Both the position numbers and the translations under genes were made by a program. This document shows, in pieces, positions 12,800 to 23,752 of a DNA stretch of 64,000 nt. Every line of letters starts with the position of its first letter. Position 1 is the first letter of the stretch. The notes below the pieces were generated by a model. That model searched no databases, was not told the origin of the DNA, and saw only the letters and a program-made list of their open reading frames with translations. Source of the stretch: Vesta saturnalis (Eukaryota > Arthropoda > Insecta > Coleoptera > Lampyridae); contig JARFJB010002472.1 in assembly GCA_036346205.1 (NCBI GenBank), positions 5,914,001 through 5,978,000 of the forward strand. Reading direction: 5' to 3'.

Positions 12800-13718
12800 T
12801 GTAACAACCCATTTTGGGTTGTATTGAAATATACCGTAATTTATGTTCTTCGTTCATTTAGTTGTAAATATAAGAAAAAAATTTTAATTATTAATGAAAA
12901 ATAGGTATGTGGTAGGCAACTTAATTTGCATTTTGGTGTAACTTAAGTGTATATACTTCTTAAGGGTTTACACTCCCACTTCTTTAAATTATTTTTTTTC
13001 TGCTCATATTTTCGCGCAACGAGTCATCACCAGATATTCTAAGCATCCATTTTTTCATTTCTTGGGGTACGCTGTTTGATGCAGGAAGCCATTTTTTGGG
13101 TTTCCACCTAAATTTTGTGAAAAGTGCCATTGATTTAATGGTAAGATATATTTAACTTGTAATAATAAAAATTAAAACATTTACTCTTTGCAGGCACTTT
13201 TATTTTATTTCTTTGCACATTTAATTATATTTCAATTACCTTTTAATTTTACTTTTACGTACGCTTTCATTTTATGATTGCAATTTTGCATTCAACGCAG
13301 ATCTAAATTTTGATCACAATTTTTTATTTGAACCTTCGAGAATGCAATAAACGTTGGATTGTTCAAATTTCTTGAAGAGAAATTTATAAGAAGTAAAATT
13401 CCATTTTGGTGGTTGACAACGTAAAGCATTGTTATTTCGAGATATTGCGCAATATTGGTACAAATATGACATCACCCTTGGTTTACATTTCCGTAATCGT
13501 TTAGATACCAGAGGTTATTAAAAAGTTTGTGTACAAAAATTCTTCAAACAGGTATTTATGTTTAATGATTTCTTAGTATAAGGCTATTTTTAAGAGATAT
13601 TTTATATAACCCTAAATTTAACTGTTAATATAGTTTGTGTATTTTTTATTTTTTACATTTTGGAAAATTTTTATTGTAAACCTCGGTTTAGTTATTCCGA
13701 GCATAATTAGAAAATAAC
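12800..13718 (+). repeat. Gypsy LTR with PPT on the left and PBS-like site on the right
   Basis: Starts TGTAACAACCC directly after the polypurine tract and ends near 13718, just before TGGCGTCCGAG at 13720. That resembles the primer-binding site of the smaller gypsy element (TGGCGACGAGG at 26276). It is homologous to the solo LTR at 31890-33322: same TGTAACAACC start, a shared GTTCATTTA block, and a shared intron-like segment. In this copy that segment runs from GTAAG at 13141 to CAG at 13193. Confidence 0.7.
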
Positions 13719-14414
13719 TTGGCGTCCGAGATCATTTTATTAGTGTTACATTGTTGTTTCTATTTTGATGTTAAGTGGAAATAACAGCATAAATTGTGGT
13801 AATTAAACAAAACAAAAGCATGAACTGGCCCATTTTAAACTACCGACTGGGATAAAGGCATTATTTTTGGTGAAGGGGTTGTATCTCGAGTTAGTTTAAA
13901 GATTTGTTTTGAGAACATTTAACACACATTAATTTATTAAATTTTTTAAACCTGTTCAACCACAACATTATAAGTCAACGAGAGGACATGCGTAGGAATC
14001 CCATTCTGGGGAATCTTTTTATGTATATAACTTTATAGTAAAACCTATACACAGTTTTGTTAAAGATCGTTCAATTTTACATAACTGTTGTTTATAAAAT
14101 TTCCGTCATACCAAATCAAATAACCCTTAAAAATTAATGAAAGTTGACATAACCATATCTATTAACGTCTATCTAATATGAGATTTTAAATGTCTGATAT
14201 AAATTGTTATTGTTGTTTGTACAACGTTGCCTGTTTTCATTCTGAACGTACTTCAAAAGAGATGGGCTTAATCATCCCTAAAAAATCTATTATTCCATGT
14301 GTCTTGATTTCCACTTTGTAGGTGCTGCACCAGATACTTTCCAAGATTTAAGATTAATCACGGTGTTACACATACTTTGATTTTTCAAGGTAATCTCTAC
14401 AAACAATAATACAA
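13719..14414. other. PBS-like site and unassigned sequence
   Basis: Begins with the TGGCGTCCGAG site. An ATG at 13822 (MNWPILNYRLG) stops after 11 codons, so no gag is evident. At 14150-14345 there is a diverged copy of the dispersed repeat that is duplicated at 21.4-21.8 kb (shared blocks such as caacgttgcctgttttcat and gtgctgcaccagatac). Confidence 0.45.
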
Positions 14415-15174
14415 TCCGAAGAGAGGGAGTAGTGGACAACAGTTGGACATGTTTTTTTTTCTGCGGTGCTTTGAGTACTTCAGTGTGGTAAACGTTCTTT
14501 TGCGAAATCGGTTTTTTTAGGTTTTTACAGAAACTTGATAGCTGGAACCTAATGGCACTTTTACCACTAATATCATGGGTGACCGATCCAGTGGTATCCA
14601 TTTTTTTCGAAATTATAACAATGGGGAATTCAATATGGCGGAGGAAATTTTTTTCCCGAATTCAGTGACATTTTTGGGAATTGAGATTCAGCTACAGTTA
14701 AACAAAAAAGATAAATAAAAAAACAAATTACATTTTTTAACTTTAAGGAAAATTGCATGTCTTGCGGTGCCCAAAATATTGGATTCTAATTATCGTTAGC
14801 GATAATACCAAATTTCAGCTTAACCCCTTCGAGTCAATACTATAAACGGAGTTCACCGTATTATTCCAGATTTTCTTAAAAAAGTATTTTTTTGGTTTCC
14901 TTTTTTTCAATTATTTCTGCTTATCTATGGTGTAAGATTACATTTTTGACAAAAAAAGTTTGCCTTTTTTATTTATGGAGTCACACAAGTCAAAAAAGTT
15001 TTATTTGGCGTATACCAATGTACCTGTTGTACGGAAAAGTCCGACAAAAATTAAAATAACTTTTATTACACTAAGTATGTTCAGTATGTTATCAGACAAG
15101 TTCTAAACAAATAAAGAAGTTAGGTGTGGAAACTACGGGGGGGGGGGGTGAAAAGGAAACACGTACAGAATAGT

Positions 15175-16995
15175 TCATTTATAATTATGATATATCTTAA
15201 AATGTTCCAAGGAGCATAAGTAAATTGGCCCACTTGCACAATTTCCACAAAAATTGCTCGTATACGTTCTTTTTTTCTCAGTTTGGTAACATACTCTGCA
15301 ACCTCCACTTTTTCGTCTACAACCTTCGTTTTTGACAGCGCATCCAAAAACATGCTTGACGGGTTTGACTTTTTTTTTCTTTTTTGTCTCTACATTTTCG
15401 AATTCTTTTTTCATGTCTCTGTAACCTGCACCGTTTTCGGATAAGAGATCGTCAATTAGGTCTTTAGTAAATTCTAAGACTGTCGTCGCTTTTCCTGCAG
15501 CGTGCGTGTACCATACTTTGGAATTTAGCACCATGCGCTGTATGATGTGAAAGCCAATTTTTTTAAACCAGGAGTAGCTTTTTCAGCAGCAACTGTACGG
15601 TTCGAGATCCTGATCTATTTCGTCAACTGCACAATATTCATATTATAATGTTCGATTGCATTAGGCTTTTGAACAGATATTTTGGAAGGCGTAGTAGCTT
15701 GATAAAGTGCTTTCTCTTTTAATCTAGCTGTATGATTAGTACTCAACAAATACACATTCCGTTTATCTTTGTATCTGATAATAATCAATACATCAGCGTT
15801 TCTTACAAAACATGTTTGGAATTCCTGTAGTGGTGTTTCAGTCAGCTCTTTTGGAACGCCCCTATTTGCTCGAATGGTGCCAATAACGTAGGTGTTTTCA
15901 TTAGGAGTAATTGTACTAAACCAGTGCTCTATTATTATTATTTCTTTTCCTCGGTACAGCAACTGTTGACATAAATACACCACAATTCGTTCCGATAAAG
16001 ACAAATTGGTGGACCCCGGAATATGGTCGATATTGCATATATCTTTTTCCAAAGTATAATGTAAAAGTATACGTGTATCCCCGTAAAGATGAATTGCTAG
16101 GGGAAGCACAAAAAAGTTTCATCCTAGAACGGGCATGTTTCATTGTCATATGGTCAATATTGCATATATCTTTTTCCAAAGTATAATGTAAAAGTATACG
16201 TGTATCCCCGTAAAGATGAATTGCTAGGGGAAACACAAAAAAGTTTCATCCTAGAACGGGCATGTTTCATTGTGTGTACAAAACCAAACATTCATCTACG
16301 GCCACTGTTTCACCAGGATCAACCAGGTTCATACAATTTTCTCTAATATCGGCAAAAAACATTGCCAGGTGTGTAATTGGTCTTCCTGGTACAAAGGCTC
16401 CCGGGGCACTAAATCGTATAGATTTTAAGATTCCCAAAAATCTGTTTTGACTCATAACTGCAGCACAAAATACATTAGGTCCACGAAATAAAAAATCTCG
16501 ACTTCAGTAGCACTTTATCGTTGGATAACTAATAACTCCCATAAATAACTGTAAGACAAGAAAGGTGTACATTTCTGGAGCTGTTCCGTCTTTCCATAAT
16601 AAACCGTAAACTTTTTCAGTGGTATTTTCAATCAAGAACCGTCCTGCTCTTTCGTTTGTCCACTTACAAAGAGATTCCGTAATATTTTTAGACATACACG
16701 TCATAGAGCAATGTATAGGACTTTTCATGTCTTCTACATCAACACTAGGATGGATACCCTCAAAAAGGCTTGAAAAAGGTCTCAATGTAAAACTTATTTT
16801 ATCTTAAAATAATAATAGTATTATCTACTACCCTCACTGATTTTAAAACCTTCAGAGAATGGGTCATTTATAAAAGAAAAATTTCCATTCGTTGTCACAG
16901 GTTCTATGTCTGAGTCATTCGTCGTCATTGTTGGAGTCTGGCAAATATTCTGAACCCGAATCCTGGTATGGCTCGCTATCGCTGCTATTACTCAT
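15175..16995 (-). pseudogene. piggyBac transposase (broken)
   Basis: DDE-type transposase of the piggyBac family, about 600 codons if unbroken, the usual length. The start chosen is the ATG at 16995, followed by MSNSSDSEPYQDSGSEY, the acidic leader typical of the family. Next come MYTFLVLQLFMGVI near 16540, MSQNRFLGILKSIRF near 16440, and VAVDECLVLY carrying the first catalytic Asp near 16290. The second catalytic region reads IIIEHWFSTI near 15930 (family norm IDNWF, so Asp to Glu). Then GTIRANRGVPKEL, KDKRNVYLLST, and a VDEIDQDLEPY segment for the third Asp near 15590. The C-terminus is a cysteine-rich finger (CRVCYQTEKK..SNFCGNCA). Stops, several frameshifts and a 127-bp internal tandem duplication (16024-16275) inactivate it. 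Confidence 0.9.
16024..16275. repeat. Local tandem duplication inside piggyBac transposase
   Basis: About 127 bp is present twice head to tail (first copy from about 16024, second from about 16151), nearly identical, so it is young relative to the other decay. It repeats the codons for LAIHLYGDTRILLHYTLEKD. Confidence 0.85.
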
Positions 16996-17507
16996 TTTTA
17001 ATACGAAACGCAAGTTCATATAGCAATATTGCAACTATATAGCAATTCATAGTTGCACGCGCAGTCGAATGTAATACACGAGGTGGTCCTTGGCCCAAGC
17101 AATGAAATTGAATCCCCACTATAAAATAATGGGCCGGCACACTACTAGACATTTGTTGCCACAGTTGGCAACATGGACCTATAGGGGTTATAATAATAAA
17201 AACTGTAGAAAAGGTAGAATTTTAATATTTAATTCGGTAGAAAGATATTAATCGAGTCGTATGATTTGTTGAATCATTTGTTTCAAATGACAGTAATCCT
17301 AATTTCGCCACCTTTGCAGGTGACTAATATTGATTTGAAGGTGATTAATTTTAATTTAAACAAAAAATTACGTTGATATGAATTTTTCTAAAGAAGAGTA
17401 CGTAGACATATATTTTCGTTATGGGTTGGCAGATAGAAATTGTCGATAAGCTGCTAGATTGTATGCAATAAGGCAAGAATGGTAGGCACTGGTACTGTAC
17501 TGCTAGA

Positions 17508-17714
17508 AGAAAGATATTTCTATAACAATTACAGTTATCTTACTTAGTAAATGGTAAAATCTTTAAGAAGTTAGTTCATATGTGAAATATGAAAAATATG
17601 AAAACGCGTTTTCATATCTTTCATATTTCATAAATTTGTTATAAGATCTCAAGTAATTTCTTGAAGATTTTACCACTTACTAAGGACGATAACTGTAACT
17701 GTTATAGATACTTT
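17508..17714. repeat. 207-bp palindrome (hairpin)
   Basis: Near-perfect inverted repeat centred on GAAAACGCGTTTTC at about 17606. The left arm (aagatatttctataacaatt) pairs with the right arm (aactgttatagatactt), and the arms stay matched through ttagtaaatggtaaaatctt. No loop sequence. It could be a foldback MITE inserted in the larger transposon. Confidence 0.85.
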
Positions 17715-17735
17715 TAAATTTATATAAAACTAGGT

Positions 17736-18020
17736 GACCCGGCGAACTTCGTACCGCATTAGAAATAAATAATTTGTCAAAGTTCGTAACTGTCAAAAAG
17801 GACACTTAATTTTGCGACCAAAATTATAAATAGAAAACATTTTTGATTTATTTTGAACGCACCCTGTTTGACAGGTATTTTATAATATTTGACTTACAAT
17901 TTCTTTATATTTTCTCACCTTTTAAACTTTCCTTAGACTTCTACAAATAGTTCAAAACCAAAATTAGCCAAATCTGTCCAGCCGTTCTCAAGTTTTAGTG
18001 AGACTAACAAACGCCAATTC

Positions 18021-18056
<36 letters not shown>
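17736..18056 (+). repeat. (TA)n-tailed short repeat, SINE/LINE-tail-like
   Basis: Starts near GTGACCCGGCGAACTTCGTA, includes CCAGCCGTTCTCAAGTTTTA and GAGACTAACAAACGCCAATT near its end, and finishes in a (TA)n run (18024-18056). I recall similar blocks in repeat families of many insect genomes. The class (non-LTR tail, SINE or mini-me type) cannot be decided here. Confidence 0.55.
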
Positions 18057-18060
<4 letters not shown>

Positions 18061-18139
18061 ATACATCTAAACCGAAAGCTAATATCTTTATTTTGTGTAA
18101 TATTGGTGAAAGTTTACATTTTCATATGCTAGACTTCGT

Positions 18140-19093
18140 AGTAAATTTCAGTTATGCTAGTCTTCTTTTTGGCTTTATTAGATATCCACACCGAAGGCAC
18201 CCTAGTGGAAAGCTTTTCAACGGAATCCATCAACGCCGTCTTCCAACTGGGTCGGTGATGTCAGAACAGTGGTATGATAGGGCTGGAGACGCACCCCTAG
18301 CTTACACCGAAGCCGTACTTTACAAGATCGAAGGAAACTCGAATAAGAGTGCCAAGGCAATAAACTGTAATAAACAGCCGTTTGGAATGCTTTAAAAAAG
18401 CAATTGCTGTACTCATATCATTTACAAAACCGAGTCACGTTTGGTAACTTCATGAGGGTTCGGGAGTGTAGAGTAAGGGATTTTGTGAACTTTAGAAACC
18501 AGCACGAATGGGCTGAAGAAAATCCCCAATCACGATCTATCATGGCGCTCAACAGCGCTTTTCGGCAAAATTAAGGGTGGTCTAGTCCACGAATACCGTC
18601 TGCACCCGGACATACTCCCAGTTAGGCTGAATGGGCAGTCGTATTTGGTATTTCTGCAGCATCAGCTTCCAGAGAGTGGCTCTGCGGGGCTGCTTGTCGT
18701 TCCAGCACGATAGAGCGCCGTCACACTTTATTGGCCCTGTCAGAACCTGCTTACATCCTACTTTCCCAAATCGGTGAGCAACATTTCATTAACTCAAAGA
18801 AATTTAGTTTTAAACCGTTTTTTGGAAACGTGGGAGAAAAGTGGGAGAGGTGGACCAGTCCAATGGCCACCACGTTCTCCTGTCCTGACACCACTGAACT
18901 TCTATCTCTGGGGGCATATGAATAGTCTGGTCTATGACGGAACTGGTATTGCAAACGAAAAAGACCTGGTTGCCAGGATAGTAGCTGCAGCGGGGGAAAA
19001 TCCAAGATAAACCTAAAGTCATTAGGGCCGCAACCAAAAAGGTCACGAGTTTACCTTGCTCAAGGAGGTGAGCAATTTGAGAACTTGCGGTGA
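18140..19093 (+). pseudogene. DD41D transposase (decayed) of the 14.4-19.8 kb element
   Basis: Plus-strand transposase. The N-terminal part reads RYPHRRHPSGKLFNGIHQR then AYTEAVLYKIEGNSNKSAKAI, the HTH region of this Tc1/mariner lineage. After a decayed middle (18440-18640) come a damaged FQHDRAPSH for the second catalytic Asp near 18700, GRGGPVQWPPRSPVLTPL then NFYLWGHMNSLVY near 18850-18935 (third Asp reads Asn), DLVARIVAAAGE, and the family C-terminus GEQFENLR ending at about 19093. Frameshifts and stops throughout. It is more diverged from the 31-kb and 58-kb copies than they are from each other. Confidence 0.8.
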
Positions 19094-19826
19094 TTTTTAT
19101 CAAGTGTTGTTAGTCAAAGATATTACACACATAAACATTGATAGTTTTGTACACTACGATCTTAGAGATTAATTCGGCTACTGGAAATTGCACCGAAAAG
19201 ACAACAGTTGTCCAAAGAAAAACGATGCTCGTTTTACCACTGATGACTTTTGCTATGGTTCCATAAAGTCACCAAAAAACAAACGACTCGATTAATTTTT
19301 TTTTACCAAATTAAATATTAAAATTCTGCGATTTCTACAGTTTTAATTATTTTAAGGTGAAATTTGGTATTATTGCTAACGATAATTAGGATTAATTATT
19401 CACAAAATTTCAGCTACTTGCGACCAATTTTTGGGGGACACAAGACATGTAGTTTTTCTTAAAGTTTAACAATTTTCATTTCTTTATTTTTTTGTTTAAC
19501 TGTAACTGAAACTCCATTACCCAAAATATCACTGAATTCGGGAAAAAATGTCCTTCGCCATCTTGAATGTTCCATTGTGTTAGAACTTCGAACAAAAGTT
19601 GACACCACTGAATTCAGAACCCACGATATTAGTAGTAAAAGTGTCATTAGTTTTAAGCTATAACGTACCGTTTCTGCAAAAATCTAAAAAACTGATTTCG
19701 CAAAAGAACTTTTCCACACTGCAACACTCAAAGGAAGTCAGGAAAAAAAATTATAAGTCAAAATATCTCCAATCGTTGTCCTCTACCCCCTGTTTTCGGT
19801 TGTGCGTCAGTTCCCGTGGCACCCTG

Positions 19827-21400
19827 TATAATGGTTGATCTATTTTAGCCAATGGTATAGTCTGGTTTCAGAATAAAGGGAGACCATTTTTAGTTCAATG
19901 AAGGCTAATTTAAAAAAGGTCTCAAAACGTATTTCTATTTCCAATAAAATACTAACGTATGGGTGAGTGCTTATACTACTTTCTTAAGAAATTTAAAAAT
20001 AAACATAATATACCCATTTAACCGTAGATAGATTCTTAAATTTAGTTTTCAATAAATTTTCCCTTCGCATACCCGGTAATTCTTGTTACTTCCCACGGAA
20101 CTAGAAAAGAATAATGTTGAATTTTCTTTGTACATAAATTTTGAGCATTTTCACATGAATTCATTTATTAAAAGCTTGAAAAATTCTTCAAATAAAGAGA
20201 TTCTATACTCGAACCTTATAGCAATTAGTTTTAATTTGCCAACTTTCTTATAATGGAAGTCCCGTTTAAATGTTGTAAAAAAAAGAATTCTAAAAAGGTT
20301 TCATCCCGGCATCGAGAAATAAATTGAATACATTCCATATATCACGTCTAAAGAATAATTATTTTTTAATTAGGTCTTTGAATAACATTTCCTAATTACG
20401 TAGAGTATTAATCATCACATTATAGCACAAATATAATAAAACCAAATCAATACCTAAGTTTGAAAGACATTAAACTTAATTACTAATATATGAGTAATTA
20501 TTGACGCCCTTATTTCCCTTGTGAAGATTTGTACGTTTCCGGAATGCCGTTTCTTGCAACTACTTATTATTATTCCAATTTACAAGTCTATCTCCGTAAA
20601 TTTGGCGGGTATAAATTGAACTGAAGACACCCTACAATTTGGTTGACGATGGTTCTGTAGAAATAATAAAAACGTTTGTTTTTTAGAAAATTTTACGTGT
20701 TATTTTAAACATAATCTTTTTCAATCTCTTACGTATAATTCCCAACACATTAGTATCACAGAATTTTTTTACCTTCCAACTTAATTCGACTTATTAGCTC
20801 ATTTTACAACTTTTGGTCAAGTTTCCTCAAGATACGCCATCATGTCTGGATGTTCGTGTGTCTGAGTGCATAGATGTATGTTAGTAGCCACGATAACTCC
20901 AGAACGAAAATACCTACGTACATCAAATTTTGTATTTAAGCTTGTTTTTATTTAGCTTAGCTGGTTAGATGTTGGGAGAAATCCAGCGGCGAAGAGGGGG
21001 GGGGGGGGGTTATTAGGGTCAGTTATTGGTTTTTATCAAATATTTCTAAAACAGCTGCATATTTCAAAGATATAAAAATACCTAGATATAGACATTAAAC
21101 ATATCGAGTAATTATATTCTATGCAATTTTTTGATGCGACGCGTAATTTAGCGGTCTAAAAATTCCCAATGTAGAATTTGAGTGTTAGTTCAATTTTTTT
21201 TATTATCTGAATTGATTAATTTAATAAAAAAAATTTTTGAAATAAAATTTAATTTTACATAAATTTTCATTATAACGTATTTTAATGTAAAGCGAAATAA
21301 ATGTAAAAATTAAATAAATATGATTGAAAATACTGAAGCTGTATTATCGATATTTTTATAGAAGGGGGTGGATTTGGAATTTTTTTTACGTTACATGTAT
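19827..21400. other. AT-rich stretch, no gene recognised
   Basis: No coding motif on either strand. A G-run (12-14 G) at about 20995-21009 is the only compositional anomaly. The segment around 20850-20930 (gtctggatgttcgtgtgtct; ccacgataactccagaacga) has the look of a common arthropod dispersed repeat, but I could not assign it. Confidence 0.4.
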
Positions 21401-21404
21401 TTAT

Positions 21405-21800
21405 GTCCATGAATCTCTATCTGCATAAAGTTTTAAACGTCATTCTGACATAGATTATTGTTTTTGTTTTTACAATGTTGCCTGTTTTCGTTATGAACGT
21501 ATAAAAAAAGGTTGCATAGTTATTCTAAACAAAATTTAAATTAAATTTATTTCATTTCTTTTAATTTAAGTTAGAATCTAGAAGTCTCTGAACCTCTATC
21601 TGTCATGAAGTTTTAAACGTCTGTTTGACATAGATTATTGTTTTTTCGTTTACAATGTTGCCTATTTTCGGAATGAACTTCTTTTAAAAGAGTTTGCATA
21701 ATTATCCTTAAAAAAATGTTATTAAAATTATTTCATTTCTTTTAATTTCCATGTTGTAGGTTGGAAGGTCGTGTGGTGTTCCACACCAGATATTTCATAA
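21405..21800. repeat. Dispersed repeat in tandem (two ~190-bp copies)
   Basis: Two adjacent copies share agttttaaacgtc, gacatagattattg, tttacaatgttgcct and atttcatttcttttaattt blocks. A third, more diverged copy lies at 14150-14345. No coding capacity seen. Confidence 0.7.
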
Positions 21801-22574
21801 TTTATTAAGTAATTGTAATAATAAAAATTGTGTAGATGATGATTTTGGGAACGGTTTTAATTAAAAAACTCTATATCAAAGCATCGAAGAAAAATATCAA
21901 AATTTCCTTACTAGATTATGCCAAAAGCTTTTATACTCTAGAAAAATGTGCAATTTTTGCATAACTAAATCCATAAAGACACTGTAAATAAATAAATAAA
22001 GCTAAATGTAATCAATGGCGGGAGTTTGTGATTATGAGACATATTTAAAAGATAAATGCATACGTACGAAAGGTAAACTTTCCCTCTGGCAATAGCTTCC
22101 AAATGACAACGATTTCTGATCCTTTCTTTCTTTATTTATTTCTCATTTTTTATTTAAGTCTACTTTGTATTACTGCACTAATTGGAATACTATACAAAAT
22201 AACCTTATTACAAAAAAATTTTAGGCAGTCGACTCGAAAAATTGTCCCACTTTAAATAAGTAAACGGGAGTAAATTATTTAGAAACCGAACAATGAAATA
22301 TAGACGGTTTACTACCTCAAAGTGGAATGGGGGATGGAGTGGGGGTTTAGTAGCCACTCCCACTTGCAGCTGAATAGTCTTGCGCGAGCGTTCAGCCTGG
22401 GAGTGTGGGCTCCTTCAGGCCCCATTTTCAACCCCTTGACGACATGTTCTACTCTTGAAGACGTATTTAGGGCACTTTTGTAAATACGCACGCATACAGC
22501 GAGTCACGTGACCCTAGAGGCCGGGGTGGAGCTAGTCACGTGCCCGGTGGGGAAGGAGTGGGGCAGGTCAAAGT
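21801..22574. other. Unassigned; GC-rich patch at 22.32-22.57 kb
   Basis: No gene recognised. The stretch 22320-22570 is markedly GC-rich for this window (gggggatggagtgggggttt; cacgtgaccctagaggccgg; cacgtgcccggtgggg) and contains two CACGTG sites. Confidence 0.4.
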
Positions 22575-23401
22575 CCAATTATTTTAAATATGAGTCCCAA
22601 TTAAATTTCACCGCCATTTTGTTTTTATTATAAGTCATAATTAAATTGTGGCGCCATTTAGTTTTAATTATGAGCCATAATTAAATTCTGGGGTCATTTT
22701 GTTTTAAACTGCGGCGTCTTGGTCCATAGACTCCGTCCACATCAAATAAATCAATCAATCAAATCAATTAATTAACCAATTCAGTCAAATAAATTAATCA
22801 ATTCAATCTCAATCACACCAATCAACCAAGTCAGTCAATCAATCAAATCAATTTAACAGTAGCCATTTTTGTTTTGTATGGCAATATCGCAATTTTTGTT
22901 TTTTTTCGTCTTTGTTTTATCTGGTCATATTGCAGTCAATTTAATTATGAGTCATGAGTCATAATCAGTCAATCAATCTGAATCAAATCAACCAAGAATC
23001 TAAGCTAACAATTTTTCATAATCTTCAGGTAACAATTCTCCCACTGTATGTGCCTAACTCCAATGAGCGACCGCTAACAAGGTTAACCAAGACTCAGACA
23101 TGATATTCTCCCTAACGTGAGAGCACCGGTGTGGGAAAACAGCCAATTGTCATCAGATCAATCAACAAACTCATTTAATCAAATCAGTTAATCAAGTCAA
23201 TCTTAATCAAATCAATCCCAATTAAATCAAGCTCAACCAAATCAATCACACAAATCATAACTTACAGATTGCAAAAACCAGCTTTCGATTCAAAATATTG
23301 GTTTGGTTTAGCTTACAACCTGCAAAAATCAACTTTCCTTTCCAAAATAACAATCGATTTAACTCACAGCTTGCAAAAACCAACAAAAATAGCAGTTTGG
23401 A
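22575..23401. repeat. Layered low-complexity arrays
   Basis: Three different short-period structures follow one another. First, about three ~48-bp units at 22575-22715 (variants of atgagycataattaaatt followed by ggcgccattttgtttta). Second, an irregular (ATCA)n-like tract at 22740-23250 broken by a short single-copy stretch. Third, about three ~53-bp units at 23250-23400 (variants of cttacagcttgcaaaaacca). None codes for a recognisable protein. Confidence 0.75.
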
Positions 23402-23415
23402 TTACTCACGCACAC

Positions 23416-23463
<48 letters not shown>

Positions 23464-23752
23464 TACAACACACACGCATCCACACACAGACACACACACA
23501 ACAGACACACACACGCACGCACACAGACACACATACACACGCACACACCCACACATCCACACACAAACACACACACGCACAAGCACAAGCACACGCACAC
23601 GCACACACACACACGCACACGCACGATCACAAGCACACACACACGCACACGCACTCGCACACGCACGCGTACGCCCACGCACACTGACAACCACAACCAC
23701 ACCCACACCCACCCACAGAGACACACACACACACAAACACACACAGACTCAT
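23402..23752. repeat. 350-bp imperfect CA-rich microsatellite
   Basis: A pure (CA)n block at about 23418-23461 followed by a degenerate CACGCA/CACACG tract. It produces long spurious open frames of His/Thr or Cys/Val repeats on both strands, which I discard. Confidence 0.95.

Larger units (their letters stand above)
14824..17187 (-). mobile_element. piggyBac-like transposon inserted at TTAA
   Basis: The element starts CCCCTTCGAG directly after TTAA (14820-14823) and ends ATAGGGG directly before TTAT (17188-17191), a TTAA copy with one change. The host arm reads continuously across it: tttcagcTTAA on the left joins TTAtAATAATAAAAACTG on the right, and the partner arm has the uninterrupted sequence ttcacc-TTAA-aataattaaaactg when reverse-complemented (near 19330-19375). 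That gives the empty site directly. Length 2.36 kb, normal for the superfamily. Confidence 0.9.
14415..19826 (+). mobile_element. Long-TIR DD41D Tc1/mariner-type transposon with nested insertions
   Basis: Two inverted arms of about 500 bp bound the element. The left arm is 14415-14819 plus 17188-17262; the right arm is about 19275-19826. They match over most of their length: for example ccactaatatcatgggt near 14560 against acccacgatattagtag near 19620, and ctgtagaa.aggtagaattt against its complement near 19330. The right outer end reads GGCACCCTG followed by TA, fitting a TA target duplication; the left outer end is lost. The transposase pseudogene at 18140-19093 points at the right arm. The left arm is split by a piggyBac. 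A palindrome (17508-17714) and a (TA)n-tailed repeat (17736-18056) sit between the arm and the transposase. Confidence 0.8.

Noticed and set aside
18731..19103. Overlapping frames on both strands at 18.75-19.1 kb as separate genes
   Set aside because: All cover one decayed DD41D transposase; only the plus-strand GRGGPVQWPPRSP frame carries motifs.
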